Source: Planctomycetota bacterium
Lineage (GTDB): Bacteria; Planctomycetota; UBA1135; UBA2386
Length of the DNA stretch: 35,706 nt
Reading direction: 5' to 3'
NCBI GenBank assembly: GCA_029936315.1
Contig: JAPYTD010000048.1
Span: 1-35,706 of the forward strand
The notes under the pieces were generated by a model. That model saw only the letters and a program-made list of their open reading frames with translations. It ran no database searches and was not told the origin of the DNA. Made by a program: the position numbers and the translations under genes. Of this stretch, positions 1 through 8,773 are shown in pieces; position 1 is the first letter of the stretch; each line of letters opens with the position of its first letter.

Positions 1-696
1 CGCCACCTGGCTGGTATCGATGAGACCACGTGCAAACCAGTTGCTGAAGTTGCCATAGACATCGAGCTTGGTCAGCAGTTCCCGGACGTAGTAATCATTG
101 CTCGCCGAACCGAAGGCACTGCGCAGCATGCTGGGTGCCTGCGTCAACGCGGTGTTGAACAGAATGGTCAGGATCGCAGCCAACAACACGTTGTCGGTCA
201 GACTGCTTGCGAAGCAGCCGAACGACAACAGCAAGCCACTCAGCAAGAACATGCCGAAGTAGGCCGCGAACACCGGGCCGAAGGAGATGTCCGCGCCGAA
301 GTAGCCGTCGTATTCCAGCGTGTGCAGGATGAAGACACTAGGCAGCCACAGCAGGGCGAAGAATACGGTCGCCGCCACCCACTTGCCGATCACCACTTCG
401 ATGTCTCGCACGGGCGCGGTCATCAACGTCTCAATGGATCCGGTTCGACGCTCTTCGGCGAAGCAGCGCATCGTCACGATGCCCGGCACCAACAACACCA
501 TCAGGTAGGTGCTGCCGACCGCGTAGGTCGCGGCGGGGAATTGGTTGACGTCGCCGCGGTAGATCTGGAACGCCTGCGCCTGACTCGCGACTTCGAAACC
601 GCGCACGAGGTAGAACAGCACCGCGATGATCCAGCTGACGGGGCTGACTGCATACGACAGCAGCTCCTTCTTGATCGTAGTGATCGCGCCTCTCAT
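1..696 (-). CDS. ABC-2 type transporter permease, GldF-like (partial, C-terminus off window)
   Basis: Membrane permease of an ABC-2 exporter, partner of the ATPase just upstream. The reading frame stays open from an ATG at 694-696 to the left edge, giving 232 residues with the C-terminus missing. It starts MRGAITTIKKELLSYAVSPV, then shows hydrophobic spans near residues 20-30, 60-75, 105-125 and 140-190. The segment FAEERRTGSIETLMTAPV is the typical cytoplasmic loop of GldF/NatB-type permeases. The start ATG overlaps the ATPase stop in an ATGA, so the two are translationally coupled. In Bacteroidetes GldA/GldF relate to gliding; in Planctomycetota homologues are common and the substrate is unknown. 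Family call is firm; the gliding role is not supported here. Confidence 0.85.
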   Translation of the reverse strand, partial: MRGAITTIKKELLSYAVSPVSWIIAVLFYLVRGFEVASQAQAFQIYRGDVNQFPAATYAVGSTYLMVLLVPGIVTMRCFAEERRTGSIETLMTAPVRDIEVVIGKWVAATVFFALLWLPSVFILHTLEYDGYFGADISFGPVFAAYFGMFLLSGLLLSFGCFASSLTDNVLLAAILTILFNTALTQAPSMLRSAFGSASNDYYVRELLTKLDVYGNFSNWFARGLIDTSQVA

Positions 697-1709
697 TTCG
701 CCACCACCGGTTCTGCTTCGTCGGCATCCATCTCTTCCTGATGCCCTTCGATCTCTTCCTGGTGATCGAGACCATCCGTGATCGAGTAGAAGTACTCCTC
801 CAGAGTCGGCATGACGAGCTTGAGTTCGTGCACGGAGATGGCGGCTTTCTGCAACCGCTCACCAAGTTCGCTGGTCGGGTCGATGCCCGGCGCAACCGAG
901 CACGTAACCGTCGCAAGGCCGTCATCACCGGATCCTGCCTCGGCAACCTCGATCGTCTCGGCGACCACACCCGGCAACCCCACCACGACTTCCCGCAGCA
1001 GCGCCGCCGCACATCGACTGCGAACGTGCAATCGCGCCCGCGTGCTCTGCGCCACCAAAGCATCCGGCGGCCCATCGGCGCGCACCGTGCCACGGTGGAT
1101 CACGATCACGCGCGAACTGACGTCCTGCACTTCGCCGAGGATGTGGCTCGAAAACAGCACCGTGTGCTCGGCGGCGAGGTCGCGCACGACCTGCTTGATG
1201 CGGCGGCGCTGGTTGGGGTCGAGGCCCGACGTCGGTTCGTCGAGGATCAGAATCGGCGGGTTCGCGACCAGCGCATCAGCGAGGCCGACCCGTTGGCGGT
1301 AGCCGTGGCTGACATGCCCGACCAACTTGCTCGCAACCTGCTCGATGCCAGCCTTGGCCATGGCACGACTGACGGCCAATTTGCGGTCCTTGCCGCGCAC
1401 GCCCTTCAGCTCCGCGCGGTAACGCAAATACTCCACGACGCGTAAGTCCGGATAGATCGGCACTTCCTGTGGCAGGTAGCCGATGTGTTTCCGCACATCG
1501 AGTGAGTGCTTCTGCACATCGAAGCCCGCAACCTCGGCGAGGCCTGACGTCGCCGGGTGGTAGCCCGTCAAGACACGAATGGTCGTGGTCTTGCCGGCGC
1601 CATTGGGGCCTAAGAAACCGACAATTTCACCGCGACTGATCTCGAAGGAGACCTTGTGCACGGCCACTGTCGGGCCAAATCGTTTGGTGAGGTCGACTAC
1701 TCGAATCAT
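693..1709 (-). CDS. ABC transporter ATP-binding protein, GldA-like
   Basis: Cytoplasmic ATPase that powers the permease encoded downstream. The 338-residue product has Walker A GPNGAGKTT at residues 34-42, an ABC signature region VSHGYRQRVGLADAL (canonical LSKGYRQRVGLA with S kept), Walker B ILILDEPTSGLDP and the switch H in SSHILGEV. The C-terminal 100 residues form the accessory domain seen in GldA/CcmA-like exporters and end in an acidic tail. I chose the ATG at 1707-1709 because MIRVVDLTKRFG is the usual family N-terminus; an open frame continues 14 codons upstream. No clear Shine-Dalgarno. An inverted repeat lies 43 nt upstream. The stop overlaps the permease start by 4 nt. Confidence 0.9.
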   Translation of the reverse strand: MIRVVDLTKRFGPTVAVHKVSFEISRGEIVGFLGPNGAGKTTTIRVLTGYHPATSGLAEVAGFDVQKHSLDVRKHIGYLPQEVPIYPDLRVVEYLRYRAELKGVRGKDRKLAVSRAMAKAGIEQVASKLVGHVSHGYRQRVGLADALVANPPILILDEPTSGLDPNQRRRIKQVVRDLAAEHTVLFSSHILGEVQDVSSRVIVIHRGTVRADGPPDALVAQSTRARLHVRSRCAAALLREVVVGLPGVVAETIEVAEAGSGDDGLATVTCSVAPGIDPTSELGERLQKAAISVHELKLVMPTLEEYFYSITDGLDHQEEIEGHQEEMDADEAEPVVAK

Positions 1710-1751
1710 CAGTGGACGCGATAGCTCAGCGAACCCATTGAAGTAACACAA

Positions 1752-1778
1752 TCCGTAGCCCTAACCGCTTGCTACGGA
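1752..1778. repeat. 8-bp inverted repeat upstream of the ABC operon
   Basis: TCCGTAGC and GCTACGGA form perfect 8-bp arms around an 11-nt loop. The element lies 43 nt before the ATPase start and about 205 nt after the methyltransferase stop, with both genes on minus. It has no T-run on the minus side, so an operator for the ABC operon is as likely as a terminator for the methyltransferase. The rest of 1710-1983 holds no supported gene; the 84-codon plus-strand frame at 1769 has no family features. Confidence 0.5.
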
Positions 1779-1983
1779 ACCGCCGGTTGAGGGTAGGCGC
1801 AGATCAGGTGAAGACCAGCATCGATCGCGCGGATCATCGCGCTGCCTCGACAAGATCGGCGATACGACCGTCGCAGAGCCGAACTCCGTTATCGGTGATC
1901 GACCTGGACAGCCGCGCTTACGCGTGCAGCAAAGATCTCATCGCGAGACCGATCCGTCAGCCTGACCTGGCAGTCTGGTCCGC

Positions 1984-2910
1984 TCAGCCACCACGCTTCG
2001 GCCGCAGCGCGAACACATCCTGAAACAAATTGAGCGCCACCGGCACACACCCCAACACCTCAGCGACGGTGCCCCACTGCTCGCGGGCAAACCGCTCGGT
2101 CAGGAAGGTCTCGCCATAGTCATCAGAAACGCCATCGGCACGCCCCAAAGTCTCGGCCGGACTGACCCGGTGCAGGAACCCATCGCGGCACAGGTTGCGC
2201 AACAGTTCGGGCACTTCGTCGCCAGGGATCTTCAGACCGCGCTGATGCTCAAGGCTGCGCATCGTGACGGCCAGCGCGAACGCGCCATGGGTCGAGACCA
2301 GGATCAAGCCATCCTTCTTGGTCACGCGCACGAGTTCTTTCATCCAAGGCAGACTCTGCTCGCGGCTCAGATGGCTGAACACCGACAGCGCCACGGTCAG
2401 GTCGGCCGACTCGTCCGGCAGGTCGAGTGGCGGCTCGGTGCCATTGTAGAGGAACGTGCCGGGCAGATGATCTCCACACCACTTGGCCGTCGCCTCGCGC
2501 ACATCGGCACCGAGCAGCTGGCACTCGGGCAGCGCCGTATGGAACCAACGCAGCAGCCGCCCACAACCGCAACCGAAGTCGAGCACCGAACGCAACGACT
2601 CGATGCTGCGCCCCGAGAACACTTCAAACAACTCACCGACCGTGCGGAAGTCGGCGACCCCCGTCATCAGGTGACCCTCAAGCCCGAGGCCACCGCACGC
2701 GGTCGCCCGCAGCCCTTCTGGCGGCAACGCCGGATAGTGGGCGGCGATGGTCTCGTAGGCGAGCACGCCGTGGCTGCCGAGCCAGCCCAAGTATTCGGCC
2801 CCCGCCGGATCCGGAAACGCCTGGCGCAGGTCTTCACGTTCGGCGTAGAGGTCCTTCGCCAGTTGTTGCAGCTGCGGATCGCGCGGCGCCAGAAGCTTGG
2901 CGAGGTTCAT
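1984..2910 (-). CDS. class I SAM-dependent methyltransferase
   Basis: Predicted small-molecule or glycan methyltransferase of 308 residues. Motif I, VLDFGCGCGRLLRWF, is at residues 109-123, and the acidic ribose-binding strand follows as LLGADV near 132-137. A later DLTVALSVFSHL stretch is motif IV/post-motif. The N-terminal 100 residues (with AEREDLRQAFPDP) resemble the helical cap found on methyltransferases of polysaccharide and lipid clusters, but no such cluster is present here. The ATG at 2908-2910 fits the family length, and a TATGCT hexamer ends 6 nt before it, suggesting a leaderless message. A 13-bp direct repeat lies on each side of the gene. Substrate unknown. Confidence 0.85.
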   Translation of the reverse strand: MNLAKLLAPRDPQLQQLAKDLYAEREDLRQAFPDPAGAEYLGWLGSHGVLAYETIAAHYPALPPEGLRATACGGLGLEGHLMTGVADFRTVGELFEVFSGRSIESLRSVLDFGCGCGRLLRWFHTALPECQLLGADVREATAKWCGDHLPGTFLYNGTEPPLDLPDESADLTVALSVFSHLSREQSLPWMKELVRVTKKDGLILVSTHGAFALAVTMRSLEHQRGLKIPGDEVPELLRNLCRDGFLHRVSPAETLGRADGVSDDYGETFLTERFAREQWGTVAEVLGCVPVALNLFQDVFALRPKRGG

Positions 2911-2916
2911 GGCGGG

Positions 2917-2922
2917 AGCATA
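2917..2922 (-). promoter_or_regulatory. -10-like TATGCT, leaderless start candidate
   Basis: On the minus strand TATGCT is followed by only 6 nt before the methyltransferase ATG, which would place transcription start at or next to the start codon. No Shine-Dalgarno is present. It is one of seven similar cases in this window. Confidence 0.4.
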
Positions 2923-3007
2923 CCTCGCGGACCTGCCTCGAGCGTGGCTGTGTTTCCCTGTCGAGGCTTCCCTGCAGTTGACCTGGCAGTCGAAACCAAG
3001 CGATCGC

Positions 3008-3334
3008 TCAAAACTCCGCGTAGACGAACGCGTCGGGCAACAACCAATAGGTGCCCGTCACGCCAACCGAGATCATCGACAGAGCCGCCGCAACCGAACG
3101 GCTGGCGTAGCGATGCAACGACCGCCAGATCACGACCGTCACCAGCGTCGCAGCGACCGCAGCAAACACGCTCGCCCGCAGCAGTCCAACCAGGCCAGAG
3201 ATCCACCCTCCCGTCGCCCATGCGATCGCCAGGAACGCCACCAGCCAAAGCCCCAACAAGGCGGCCGATGAGAATGACAGTGCACCTGCCATTGCCAGAG
3301 CTCGCGGCACGGGTTTCTTTGCGTCGTTTGACAT
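3008..3334 (-). CDS. small membrane protein of unknown function
   Basis: Encodes 108 residues starting MSNDAKKPVPRALAMAG. I see three hydrophobic segments: about 14-45 (probably one or two helices), 50-70 and 82-100, so this is an integral inner-membrane protein. I recognise no domain. An upstream extension to 3415 is open, but MSNDAKK has the normal polar N-terminus before the first helix. A TAGACT hexamer lies 10 nt before this ATG on the minus strand. The methyltransferase starts 97 nt downstream on the same strand, and no functional link is evident. Confidence 0.6.
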   Translation of the reverse strand: MSNDAKKPVPRALAMAGALSFSSAALLGLWLVAFLAIAWATGGWISGLVGLLRASVFAAVAATLVTVVIWRSLHRYASRSVAAALSMISVGVTGTYWLLPDAFVYAEF

Positions 3335-3344
3335 CGAGGTTGGG

Positions 3345-3350
3345 AGTCTA
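3345..3350 (-). promoter_or_regulatory. -10-like TAGACT upstream of the small membrane protein
   Basis: Minus-strand TAGACT ends 10 nt before the ATG at 3332-3334, so the leader would be only a few nucleotides. No clear -35 box is visible. Confidence 0.35.
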
Positions 3351-3453
3351 CCGCGCAGCCAGGCAGCTACTGCGACCATCTCCAAGACTGCAGCGCTCTT
3401 AGTTGCCCGCTGCACCAGCCGTCTTCGTTGTTCCTTCGCGCGTGGGCTAACTT

Positions 3454-3670
3454 CTACTTCGCACGATCCGCGATCCCAATGCGATCGACGACGACAACAC
3501 CTTGCTGCGCACGGTCGAATACCAGACGAATTCCGGTCACGCTCGCTAGATCTAGCTCACCACTCGCAGCAACGAAGTCGGCAAGGGGCAGCGCAAAGAC
3601 CTGCAGCGTGATCTCGGTCTTGGCTGGCGGCTTCGTCAAGAACGGGGCCACAGCCGCCCCGAACGCCGGT

Positions 3671-3675
<5 letters not shown>
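3454..3675 (-). pseudogene. orphan C-terminal fragment of a secreted/carbohydrate-binding-type protein
   Basis: Directly after the dnaK stop (3671-3673) a minus-strand frame encodes about 70 codons and ends at TAG 3454-3456. Its residues, including LQVFALPLADFVAASGELD and GIRLVFDRAQQGVVVVDRIG, look like the last strands of a galactose-binding or CBM-like beta-sandwich, where the end typically reads IPLxDF...LDLxxVxxIRLVFDR..GVVxxDxIG. The frame is closed upstream by a TGA inside the dnaK end. The only start is a GTG at 3649-3651, which would give a 65-residue piece with no signal peptide. I read it as the surviving 3' end of a lost gene; a functional micro-ORF coupled to dnaK is the alternative. 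Confidence 0.5.
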
Positions 3676-5578
<1,903 letters not shown>

Positions 5579-5583
5579 GTTCA

Positions 5584-5589
5584 CTCCTT
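5584..5589 (-). promoter_or_regulatory. Shine-Dalgarno of dnaK
   Basis: Minus-strand AAGGAG sits 5 nt before the dnaK ATG. It is one of the few strong ribosome binding sites in the window and rules out the long upstream open extension. Confidence 0.85.
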
Positions 5590-5797
5590 GGGTCGGCAGG
5601 CGACCTCTGGTCGGCCAGACAATCTGAACCGACGATATTGCGACCAAATGGGCACCCCGGACTTCGGGGCCACCTGCCCCGCATAGACAAATGGCGTGCC
5701 CAACGTCACGCGGGCCTCTACCGACGGTGCATGAAGGACTTACGACGTTCGTCAGTGAGCATCGAACGCCATTCTGGCAGCTGCTGGCTCGTTTTCC

Positions 5798-5814
5798 CCT
5801 GTCAACCTGACAGG
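5798..5814. repeat. 7-bp perfect inverted repeat between the MATE gene and dnaK
   Basis: CCTGTCA and TGACAGG flank a 3-nt loop. The element begins 13 nt after the MATE stop and lies 220 nt before dnaK. No T-run follows on minus, where the bases after the stem read GGAAAA, so a classical terminator is not clear. Its minus strand also contains TTGACA, so it could be an operator or promoter element for dnaK. The rest of 5579-5826 holds only a small GC-rich hairpin (CCCCG/CGGGG near 5655-5670). Confidence 0.5.
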
Positions 5815-5826
5815 AATGATGGCCGC

Positions 5827-7212
5827 CTACTCGCGGACCGCCCATCGGCCCCTGCCGACCAACAGCAACTGACCGAGCAAGACAACCGACATGCCGATCA
5901 CCAGAGCCCAATAGAACGAGGGCAAGCTGCCGCCGTGTAACGCGACCCACCACAGCGCTGCAAAGCAGACCGCGAAACCAGCAACATCGACCAGCATCGG
6001 CGCGATCATCGAACCCGCGCCATACACCGCACCAATCGCACCGAGCGCTCCCGCGCCGAGCATCTGTCCCCAGGCAGCGATGCCGAAGTAGATCGCCGTC
6101 AGTTCCACTACGCGCGCAGACGGATCGGGCAAGAACCAGCGCACGAGCGACTCACCTTCTCGCAGGTAGAACCAGATGAATGCCGCGCCGAACAGCATCG
6201 ATTGCACGGCTGCCCACATGCCTGCCAGGCGCGCGTTGCGATGTTGCCCAGCAGCGACGGCGCGGGCGGCATAGGCGGTCGCCGCGTTGGCGAAACCGAG
6301 TGACGAGAACAGCACTAGCGCATCGAGTCGCGTCGTGATGCCGAGGGACACGGTTGCGTCATCACCAAACTGCCTTTGCACGAGCACGGTCAGCGTGATG
6401 ACAATCGTCGCTCGCAACGTGATCTGCACTGCTTGCGGCCACGAATCCTTCAACAAAGGTATCGCGACTGGATCCGCATGGTTCGCCTCCACCCGACACA
6501 GTGACAACTGGTGGTTGCGGCGGCGCAACCAGAGCACCGCGGCGACAACGCCCAACGTGCGCGAGGCCACAGAGGCATACGCAGCACCCGCGACACCGAT
6601 CGCCGGAATGCCCAACGCGTCCCACCCGAACAACAAGACGAAGTCTAGCGCGAGGTTCACAACGTTCGTCGCCAACAGCAACACGAGCGGCATCCACGCC
6701 TCACCGGCTGCCCGCATCGCGGCGGTCGTCTGCATCAATACGAACATCGAGACGCAGCCGAGGTTGCTGACGACCAGGTAGTGGATCGCGTCGTCGCGAA
6801 CGTTGCCGACAACACCAGTGCCGTCGACCTGCCACGCGGCTGGCAACGCCGTCAGCACGGAGACAACCAAGCCCAGCCAAACCATGAACCACTGCGCCCG
6901 CAAGTTGTAGGCGCGGGCCTTGCCAAGTTCTTGCTGCCCGATGCGTCGCGACAGCTGTGCCAGCAATGCCGTCGACACACACTGGCCGAGGATCATGGGC
7001 AGAAAGTTCCAGGTCGAGCCGATGTGGGCCGCCTGAACGGCGTCGTCACCCAGACGCCCGACGATTGCCAGGTCGACCAGATTGATCAGCGCGTGCGAGG
7101 CGAGGCCAATCGCCAGTGGCAAGCCCTGCAACAGCACCGCCAAGAACGGGCCACGACGCAACACGACATCGTTTGTCACAGGGCCAGACGCAGACTCACC
7201 CTGGCGGTTCAC
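5827..7212 (-). CDS. MATE family multidrug/toxin efflux transporter
   Basis: Inner-membrane cation-coupled antiporter of 461 residues, the usual MATE length of 440-470 with about 12 helices. The N-terminal half has [20 protein letters not shown], the typical helix 1-2 region where the transporter faces inward, and [20 protein letters not shown] matches the conserved helix 2-3 loop. The pseudo-repeat in the second half starts near residue 255 ([20 protein letters not shown]). The start is a GTG at 7210-7212; an upstream ATG at 7229 is out of frame. The C-terminal strand ends just before the inverted repeat at 5798. The substrate cannot be told from sequence. Confidence 0.92.
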   Translation of the reverse strand: MNRQGESASGPVTNDVVLRRGPFLAVLLQGLPLAIGLASHALINLVDLAIVGRLGDDAVQAAHIGSTWNFLPMILGQCVSTALLAQLSRRIGQQELGKARAYNLRAQWFMVWLGLVVSVLTALPAAWQVDGTGVVGNVRDDAIHYLVVSNLGCVSMFVLMQTTAAMRAAGEAWMPLVLLLATNVVNLALDFVLLFGWDALGIPAIGVAGAAYASVASRTLGVVAAVLWLRRRNHQLSLCRVEANHADPVAIPLLKDSWPQAVQITLRATIVITLTVLVQRQFGDDATVSLGITTRLDALVLFSSLGFANAATAYAARAVAAGQHRNARLAGMWAAVQSMLFGAAFIWFYLREGESLVRWFLPDPSARVVELTAIYFGIAAWGQMLGAGALGAIGAVYGAGSMIAPMLVDVAGFAVCFAALWWVALHGGSLPSFYWALVIGMSVVLLGQLLLVGRGRWAVRE

Positions 7213-7297
7213 GGCGGTGGCAACCTCATGGCCGCATCATCATCGCGGCCGGCCGTGAAGCAAGGTCCTCGAACTTGCGAACTACCCCAGGACGCCG

Positions 7298-7533
7298 TCA
7301 GGAGCCGAGAATCTCGCGCGGTGCATGCGATGACAGCCCCATCGCCCGGAGCACCTTCTAGATCGCCTGGGGATCGTGGGTGGCACGATGCGCGACCTCA
7401 AGCTCGCTGCTGGCGCCAACACCAGGTGGCACGTCACCAAGTGCCGGCGCGGTCGCGGCACCAACGCCAGCAACCGTTCGATCAGCATCTCTGGCGTCAA
7501 CACCACGTGCGTCGTACCGCCCTTCCACGGTAA
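7298..7533 (-). pseudogene. decayed IS91/IS801-type (Y2) transposase remnant
   Basis: On minus, the frame opening after TAG 7537-7539 reads LPWKGGTTHVVLTPEMLIER, then LLALVPRPRRHLVTCH and LVLAPAASLRSRIVP. This matches the C-terminal half of IS91-type transposases (pattern K..YRDGTTH.V..P.EFI.RLAALVP.PR.HL..YHGV.APN...R..I.P). It then shifts frame into DPQAI*KVLRAMGLSSHAP, matching the family's terminal DP.VI.KIL..LGLP segment. The Cys-rich stretch that normally lies between is gone and an in-frame TAG replaces one codon. The catalytic Y2/HUH part is absent, so it is non-functional. It abuts a lower-GC methyltransferase gene. Confidence 0.7.
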
Positions 7534-7537
7534 CTGC

Positions 7538-7543
7538 TAGAGT
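7538..7543 (+). promoter_or_regulatory. extended -10-like TGC-TAGAGT before the lower-GC methyltransferase
   Basis: TAGAGT preceded by TGC lies 11 nt before the ATG at 7555, right at the edge of the transposase remnant. It would give a leader of about 5 nt. No Shine-Dalgarno is visible. Confidence 0.35.
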
Positions 7544-7554
7544 CTTACGGCATC

Positions 7555-8244
7555 ATGCAGATTGACGATCTAGAATGGAGCTGGAACCAGTTTGGTAAGG
7601 ACGACCCTCTTTGGGCTGTGCTCACTGACCCTAGGTGCCAATACAACAATTGGGACGTGGACGAGTTCTTCGCCACAGGCACTGAGTTTTTGGAGCGAAT
7701 TGATCGTTCGCTCAAGATCATCATTCCTGATCTTGATCGTGGCCACGCCTTGGATTTCGGCTGTGGAGTCGGTCGTTTGACCCAGGCTTTGGCCAATCAC
7801 TTCGACACCGTCGTCGGCGTCGATATCGCAGCGTCCATGGTTGCTAAGGCGAACACCTATAATCGCCATGGCGACCGTTGCACTTACCACGTCAACCTAA
7901 AGGCGGATCTGAGCCTGTTTGCAACGAACAGCTTCAACTTTGTGATGACGTTCATGGTGTTCCAGCACATGCCTCCTGAGCTGGTCTTGGGCTACATCAA
8001 AGAGTTTGTGCGGATTTTGAAGCCAGGGGGAGTGGCGTTCTTCCAGGTCCCTATTGCCGAAGCTGAGTCGAAGACCCAGGCCTTGGTTGCAAAGGGTGAA
8101 ACTCCGTCGATGGCGATGTTCCCCACACCTCTCGAGGACATTCGTGAGGCTGTGAAGGAAGCCAGTGGCGAGGAAGTGCTTGCCGAAGAAGGTGACGGCG
8201 CCCCAGGCTGGGTTAGTTATCACGTTGTGATCCGGAAGAGGTAG
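7555..8244 (+). CDS. class I SAM-dependent methyltransferase (lower GC)
   Basis: Predicted methyltransferase of 229 residues. Motif I is ALDFGCGVGRLTQAL at residues 65-79, the acidic end of strand 2 is VVGVD at 86-90, and FNFVMTFMVFQHM is the motif IV region, followed by RILKPGGVAFFQV (motif VI). The N-terminus contains NNWDVDEFFATGTEFLERI, typical of a planctomycete and cyanobacterial subgroup acting on unknown, often glycan-linked, substrates. Base composition is clearly lower than its neighbours: sampled lines are about 42-50% GC against roughly 64% around it. Together with the IS91 remnant on its 5' side this suggests acquisition by transfer. Convergent with the receiver gene downstream. 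Confidence 0.85.
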   Translation: MQIDDLEWSWNQFGKDDPLWAVLTDPRCQYNNWDVDEFFATGTEFLERIDRSLKIIIPDLDRGHALDFGCGVGRLTQALANHFDTVVGVDIAASMVAKANTYNRHGDRCTYHVNLKADLSLFATNSFNFVMTFMVFQHMPPELVLGYIKEFVRILKPGGVAFFQVPIAEAESKTQALVAKGETPSMAMFPTPLEDIREAVKEASGEEVLAEEGDGAPGWVSYHVVIRKR

Positions 8245-8268
8245 CCCGGTCCCTTGACCCTTCGAAAG

Positions 8269-8310
8269 CCAAGGGCACGCCACTCGCCCGCGCCCAACAA
8301 GCGCCCTTGG
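8269..8310. terminator. 8-bp inverted repeat between convergent genes
   Basis: CCAAGGGC and GCCCTTGG form perfect 8-bp arms around 26 nt, starting 25 nt after the methyltransferase stop. The position between convergent genes fits a transcription end, but there is no T-tract, so this is a candidate only. Confidence 0.4.
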
Positions 8311-8363
8311 AGCACGAGAAGCGTTGGCGCAGTTTGGTGATCCTACGGCGCAAGAGTGGGCCG

Positions 8364-8377
8364 CCACCTGCAGGTGG
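8364..8377. repeat. 14-bp perfect palindrome CCACCTGCAGGTGG
   Basis: A loopless 14-bp palindrome lies 25 nt beyond the receiver gene's stop, in the convergent gap 8245-8401. It could act as a bidirectional terminator with the neighbouring 8269-8310 repeat or as a protein-binding site. Nothing else is seen in this gap. Confidence 0.45.
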
Positions 8378-8401
8378 TAATCCTGCGTCCTTACAACTCC
8401 C

Positions 8402-8773
8402 CTAGCTACCCAGGATCTCGCGCGCCCGGTCCAGGATCTTCGACGGGCTGAACGGCTTGGTCATGTAGTCGTTGGCGCCAGCCGTCTTGCCGACCTCCCG
8501 GTCACACTCCTGCCCCTTCGCGGTCAGCAGGATGATCCTGACGTCGTCCAGTGACGAATCCGCACGCACGGCTTTCGTCACCTGGAAGCCATCGATCTTC
8601 GGCATCATGACGTCGAGGAACACGAGGTCAGGCTTGTGCTTGCGGATCGCCGCCAACGCCTCTTCGCCGTTGCGGGCTTCGAGCACTTCGTAGTTGCCCT
8701 TCTTCAACACGAAAGTCAGCGAGCGACAGATGAACGGCTCATCGTCCACAACCAGAATCTTGTGCTGAGTCAT
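8402..8773 (-). CDS. stand-alone CheY-like response regulator receiver
   Basis: Single-domain receiver of 123 residues with no output domain. The acidic pocket is D10-D11-E12 (VVDDEP), the phosphoacceptor is D54 in LVFLDVMMP, the switch residue is T84 in IILLTAKG, and the conserved lysine is in YMTKPFSP. It ends the three-gene set HATPase, PP2C phosphatase, receiver, and its ATG overlaps the phosphatase stop in ATGA, so translation is coupled. It probably acts by protein contact, for example on the phosphatase or kinase, or passes on a signal from an unlinked histidine kinase. The start is fixed by MTQHKILVVDDEP. Confidence 0.92.
   Translation of the reverse strand: MTQHKILVVDDEPFICRSLTFVLKKGNYEVLEARNGEEALAAIRKHKPDLVFLDVMMPKIDGFQVTKAVRADSSLDDVRIILLTAKGQECDREVGKTAGANDYMTKPFSPSKILDRAREILGS

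Noticed and set aside
5579..5953. N-terminal extension of DnaK by 125 codons
   Set aside because: The Hsp70 family starts at [14 protein letters not shown] and a strong AAGGAG lies just before that ATG.
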